Source of the DNA: an uncultured Microbacteriaceae bacterium
GTDB taxonomy: Bacteria > Actinomycetota > Actinomycetes > Actinomycetales > Microbacteriaceae
Length of the DNA: 17,343 bases
Assembly (NCBI GenBank): GCA_934661165.1
Contig: CAKUJB010000028.1
Coordinates: forward strand, 1 to 17,343
Direction of reading: 5' to 3'
A program made the translations under genes and the position numbers. Each line of letters opens with the position of its first letter. The stretch's first letter is position 1. The notes beneath the pieces were generated by a model, which was given only the letters and a program-made list of their open reading frames with translations, searched no databases and was not told the DNA's origin. Positions 15,276-17,343 of this stretch are shown here, in pieces.

Positions 15276-15437
15276 TCAGTAGGAATCGGGCTGACCGGAC
15301 ATCGGTCGGTGTCGCTGCACGATCGAGTAGGTCGCACCATCCTCCATCTTGACGTTGATGGCGGCGATGGTACGCAGCGTCGTTGCTCCGATCACCTGAG
15401 CCCAGGCCCATCGCGACGACAGCGCGGGTCGGTCGCG
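15276..15437 (-). pseudogene. Coding-like 3' fragment of an unrecognised gene
   Basis: The minus strand encodes a protein-like tail (WAWAQVIGATTLRTIAAINV, then KMEDGATYSIVQRHRP, ending QPDSY and a stop at 15276). The codons look plausible and the amino-acid mix is balanced, unlike the Arg/Ala-rich shadows elsewhere. No sensible start was found: the only ATG for the long frame (15623) lies inside the hydrolase gene on the other strand. It is probably the leftover end of a gene whose 5' part was replaced when the hydrolase arrived. I do not recognise the family. Confidence 0.35.
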
Positions 15438-15472
15438 GCGCGCCGAGTGCTCGGCCGAGGTCCATTTGAAAC

Positions 15473-15478
15473 TAGGCT
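15473..15478 (+). promoter_or_regulatory. -10 box of the hydrolase gene, leaderless
   Basis: TAGGCT lies 6 bases before the GTG start at 15485, the same layout as the other first genes. No Shine-Dalgarno site is present. Confidence 0.5.
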
Positions 15479-15484
15479 CTCCCG

Positions 15485-17029
15485 GTGAGAACTCGACGCG
15501 AGCACCGTGCAGCAGCATCGACCGTGGCTCTGCTTGCGCTTGCGAGCCTGCTGCTGAGCGCATGCACCTCGACGGACGTCGTTCCTGACCGAAGCATGAT
15601 CGAAGCAGAGTCGGAGAGCGCACGACAGCAGCTCGCCTTCCCGGACATCTACGCCCAGGAGGTGCAGTGGCGCTCGTGCGGGCCGGACGGGGCAGACGCC
15701 GAGCAGATGCTCGCCGCGTTGCGCGCGGTCGGCGGCCGCGTCGATGGGATGCGGTGCGCCACGATCACGGCGCCGCTGGACTGGGACGACCCCTCGAACG
15801 ACGCGACGATCCGTCTTGCCGCCGTCCACATCCCCTCGACCGGCGACAGCGAGCCCATCGGGACGCTGCTCAGTAATCCGGGCGGTCCGGGCGCAAGCGG
15901 GGTCGAGTACACGATCGGGATGACCGTCGGCCCGGGCTACGCGCCCCTGCAGGAGCAGTACGACTTCCTCGGCTTCGATCCACGCGGCATCGCGAGCAGC
16001 TCGCCATTGGAATGCGAGACGGACACCGAGATCTTTGAGCTACAGCTCGCGGAGTGCGCCGATCAGGACCCGATCGCCGGCTCGATGGGCTCGGCGCAGG
16101 TCGCCCGCGACATGGAGCTCATGCGACACCTCATGGGCGATGAGCGGCTGCACTACGCGGGCTTCTCCTACGGGACTGTGATCGGGGCGTCCTATGTGAC
16201 GCTCTTCCCCGAGCGAGTGGGCCGGATCATGCTCGACAGCGCCTGGCCGACTGACTGGTCGAGCCCGCTCGGGACCTACCAGCAGCGCGAGGCGATCGCC
16301 GCGGCGACCATCGACCTGCTCGAGCGCTGCGGCACGAGCTACGCCGTGACAAGCTGCCCCGTCGACGGGGAGGCGTCGTTCCTGGCGCAGCTGAGCGAGC
16401 TCGAGACGACGTCGCTCGTCGCGAGCGACGGCACCGAGGTGGGCCCAGCGACCTACCGCGGCTATCTGACAACTGGTCTATACCAACTGCAGGCCGGGCG
16501 CGAGACGGTGCTCGATGTCGCAGGCCGGGCGATCACCGGCGACCAGTCCGCGATCGACGCGATCGCCGCCGCGATGAGCGGCGGTGGAACCAGTGTCGAC
16601 CTGAGCGGCATGGTGGTGCGCTGCCTGTCCTCACCTCGGGACCCCGGCATCATCGACGTCTATCGCTACATCAATGAGCACGGCCTGCCGACCGTGCTCG
16701 GGGGGCCCGAGATCAACGACACCACGCTGAGGCCCTGGCTCGATCTGGCGTGCGACGCACTGCCCGACAGTGGCGAGGACCACCTGACGTTCACGAACCG
16801 CAGCGACCAGCCGGTGCTCGTCTTCGGCATCACGGGCGATCACGCGACGCCCTATGCCGGTGCGCAGCGCCTCGTCGAGGAACTCGGCAACGCGACGCTC
16901 GTCACCCTCGACGGCAGCGGCCACATCGCGACCTTCAGTGGACGCTCGACGTGCGCCGACGAGATCGCGCTGGCCTACCTGCTCCGCGGCGAGTTGCCCA
17001 CCGACGGCATGGTCTGCACCGACGACTGA
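15485..17029 (+). CDS. Secreted lipoprotein alpha/beta-hydrolase, tripeptidyl-aminopeptidase (TAP) type
   Basis: Serine hydrolase of the alpha/beta fold, similar to actinobacterial tripeptidyl aminopeptidases (peptidase family S33). The 514 residues start with a lipoprotein signal peptide: RTRREHR, a hydrophobic stretch, then the lipobox LLSAC with Cys27, so the enzyme should be anchored outside the cell. The oxyanion-region motif is SNPGGPGASG; FLGFDPRGIASSSP follows. The catalytic triad is readable as Ser228 (AGFSYGT), Asp452 (FGITGDHATP) and His480 (GSGHIATFSG). The C-terminal part is the TAP-like domain, with several Cys residues (CVRCL-type spacing not conserved exactly) that may form disulfides. 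The start is the GTG at 15485, 6 bases after TAGGCT. Peptidase versus esterase activity is open. Confidence 0.92.
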   Translation: MRTRREHRAAASTVALLALASLLLSACTSTDVVPDRSMIEAESESARQQLAFPDIYAQEVQWRSCGPDGADAEQMLAALRAVGGRVDGMRCATITAPLDWDDPSNDATIRLAAVHIPSTGDSEPIGTLLSNPGGPGASGVEYTIGMTVGPGYAPLQEQYDFLGFDPRGIASSSPLECETDTEIFELQLAECADQDPIAGSMGSAQVARDMELMRHLMGDERLHYAGFSYGTVIGASYVTLFPERVGRIMLDSAWPTDWSSPLGTYQQREAIAAATIDLLERCGTSYAVTSCPVDGEASFLAQLSELETTSLVASDGTEVGPATYRGYLTTGLYQLQAGRETVLDVAGRAITGDQSAIDAIAAAMSGGGTSVDLSGMVVRCLSSPRDPGIIDVYRYINEHGLPTVLGGPEINDTTLRPWLDLACDALPDSGEDHLTFTNRSDQPVLVFGITGDHATPYAGAQRLVEELGNATLVTLDGSGHIATFSGRSTCADEIALAYLLRGELPTDGMVCTDD

Positions 17030-17036
17030 GTAGTCG

Positions 17037-17086
17037 GTGACGGAGCACGGCGCGCCTTCCCTCGCATGAAGGGATGGTTCCGTCAC
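17037..17086. terminator. Hairpin downstream of the hydrolase gene
   Basis: GTGACGGA (17037-17044) and TCCGTCAC (17079-17086) form a perfect 8-bp outer stem. Inside it TCCCT and AGGGA (17058-17074) form a second short stem with a 7-base loop. It begins 7 bases after the hydrolase stop, a terminator position, but there is no T-run. Inverted ends of a small mobile element are a less likely alternative. Confidence 0.45.
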
Positions 17087-17133
17087 AACTTGTCGGGAAC
17101 GCCCGGAAGGGTCGACTCGCGATAGCGACGACT

Positions 17134-17343
17134 TCACGCCACCTGCGCAAAAGGAAACTCCGGGTTCTCGTAGCGCATGTCGATGACGCCGGTGCCGATC
17201 TCGATCCGCGACGTCCGCGCACCGACCGCCGCGAGCAGCGGGTACGGGACGCCGTGCTGGCGCGCGAAGTGGTGCACCCGGAAGTACGCACCGTCGATGC
17301 CGAGTTCCTCGGCCGCCTCGGCGAGCTCGATCGCCTGCAGCAG
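17134..17343 (-). pseudogene. Truncated second copy of the LLM monooxygenase gene (both ends incomplete)
   Basis: From the right edge down to 17161 the minus strand repeats LLM residues 28-88 without a single base change. After the Pro of MRYENP the reading frame leaves the LLM sequence, adds eight unrelated residues (EFPFAQVA) and stops at 17134-17136. This copy therefore lacks about 255 C-terminal residues, including most of the barrel, and cannot be a working enzyme. Its 5' end lies beyond the window. It is either the junction of a tandem duplication that also carries the hydrolase gene or an assembly artefact. Confidence 0.85.
17161..17343. repeat. 183-base perfect direct repeat, copy 2 (runs to window end)
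   Basis: Identical to 14884-15066. The junction with unique sequence is at 17160/17161. Zero differences over 183 bases point to a very recent event, gene conversion, or an assembly artefact. Confidence 0.97.

Larger units (their letters stand above)
15148..15484. other. 337-base intergenic region between divergent LLM and hydrolase genes
   Basis: No complete gene is supported here. It should contain the promoters of both neighbours. It holds TAGGCT before the hydrolase start, a coding-like fragment on the minus strand (15276-15437), and a 15-base inverted repeat (GACCG/CGGTC at 15292-15306) that lies within that fragment and may be chance. Base composition is less G/C-extreme than in the housekeeping genes to the left. 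Confidence 0.6.

Noticed and set aside
15292..15306. GACCG/CGGTC inverted repeat as an operator
   Set aside because: It lies more than 140 bases from either start codon and inside the coding-like fragment; a 5-bp arm is expected by chance in GC-rich DNA.
17037..17086. 8-bp inverted repeat as ends of a miniature mobile element
   Set aside because: Only 50 bases long, no target duplication seen, and placed right after a stop codon; a terminator is simpler.

Overview
The window looks like chromosomal DNA from a high-GC actinobacterium, most likely Microbacteriaceae. The reasons are strong G/C bias at third codon positions, the rsmI/pmt/metG/tatD neighbourhood that is typical of actinobacteria, a prpDBC methylcitrate operon, and many GTG starts preceded directly by TANNNT-like -10 boxes. 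The genus cannot be fixed from the sequence alone. No rRNA, tRNA, CRISPR array or intact transposase was seen.

Layout. 1-2402 (minus): metG overlaps tatD by 8 bases, and tatD runs off the left edge. 2484-3302 (minus): rsmI. 3318-7070 (plus): a two-gene unit divergent from rsmI, made of a protein O-mannosyltransferase (pmt) and, 3 bases later, a membrane protein with a rhomboid-like N-terminal half and an aminoacyl-phosphatidylglycerol-synthase-like C-terminal half. 7138-11672 (minus): prpD-prpB-prpC plus an aldo/keto reductase, forming a propionate (methylcitrate) operon. 11743-12186 (minus) is a GNAT acetyltransferase, divergent from a PPOX-type flavin protein at 12281-12778 (plus). 12851-13471 (minus) is an Imm5-like putative immunity protein, followed by a cupin protein (13568-14071) and a luciferase-like monooxygenase (14116-15147). 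15485-17029 (plus) is a secreted lipoprotein alpha/beta-hydrolase of the tripeptidyl-aminopeptidase type.

Genes working together. PrpC, PrpD and PrpB carry propionyl-CoA plus oxaloacetate to pyruvate plus succinate. MetG and RsmI serve translation. PMT and the lipid-modifying fusion both act at the membrane and cell surface. No common theme links the genes from 11743 onwards.

Main points of interest: (i) a perfect 183-base direct repeat (14884-15066 and 17161-17343) in which the start of the monooxygenase gene reappears, cut off, after the hydrolase; this looks like the junction of a 2277-base tandem duplication or an assembly problem at the window edge; (ii) a dispersed intergenic repeat, one copy of which sits in frame inside prpD; (iii) a rhomboid-like/MprF-like fusion that keeps a possible Ser-His dyad; (iv) nearly every transcription unit has a -10-like hexamer 5-7 bases before its start codon, implying leaderless mRNAs, while genes inside operons use Shine-Dalgarno sites or coupling; (v) the hexamer GAATGC/GCATTC occurs about 21 times, several-fold above chance, and is almost absent from the right-hand 3.8 kb. 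I found no convincing new multi-gene defence or biosynthetic system.
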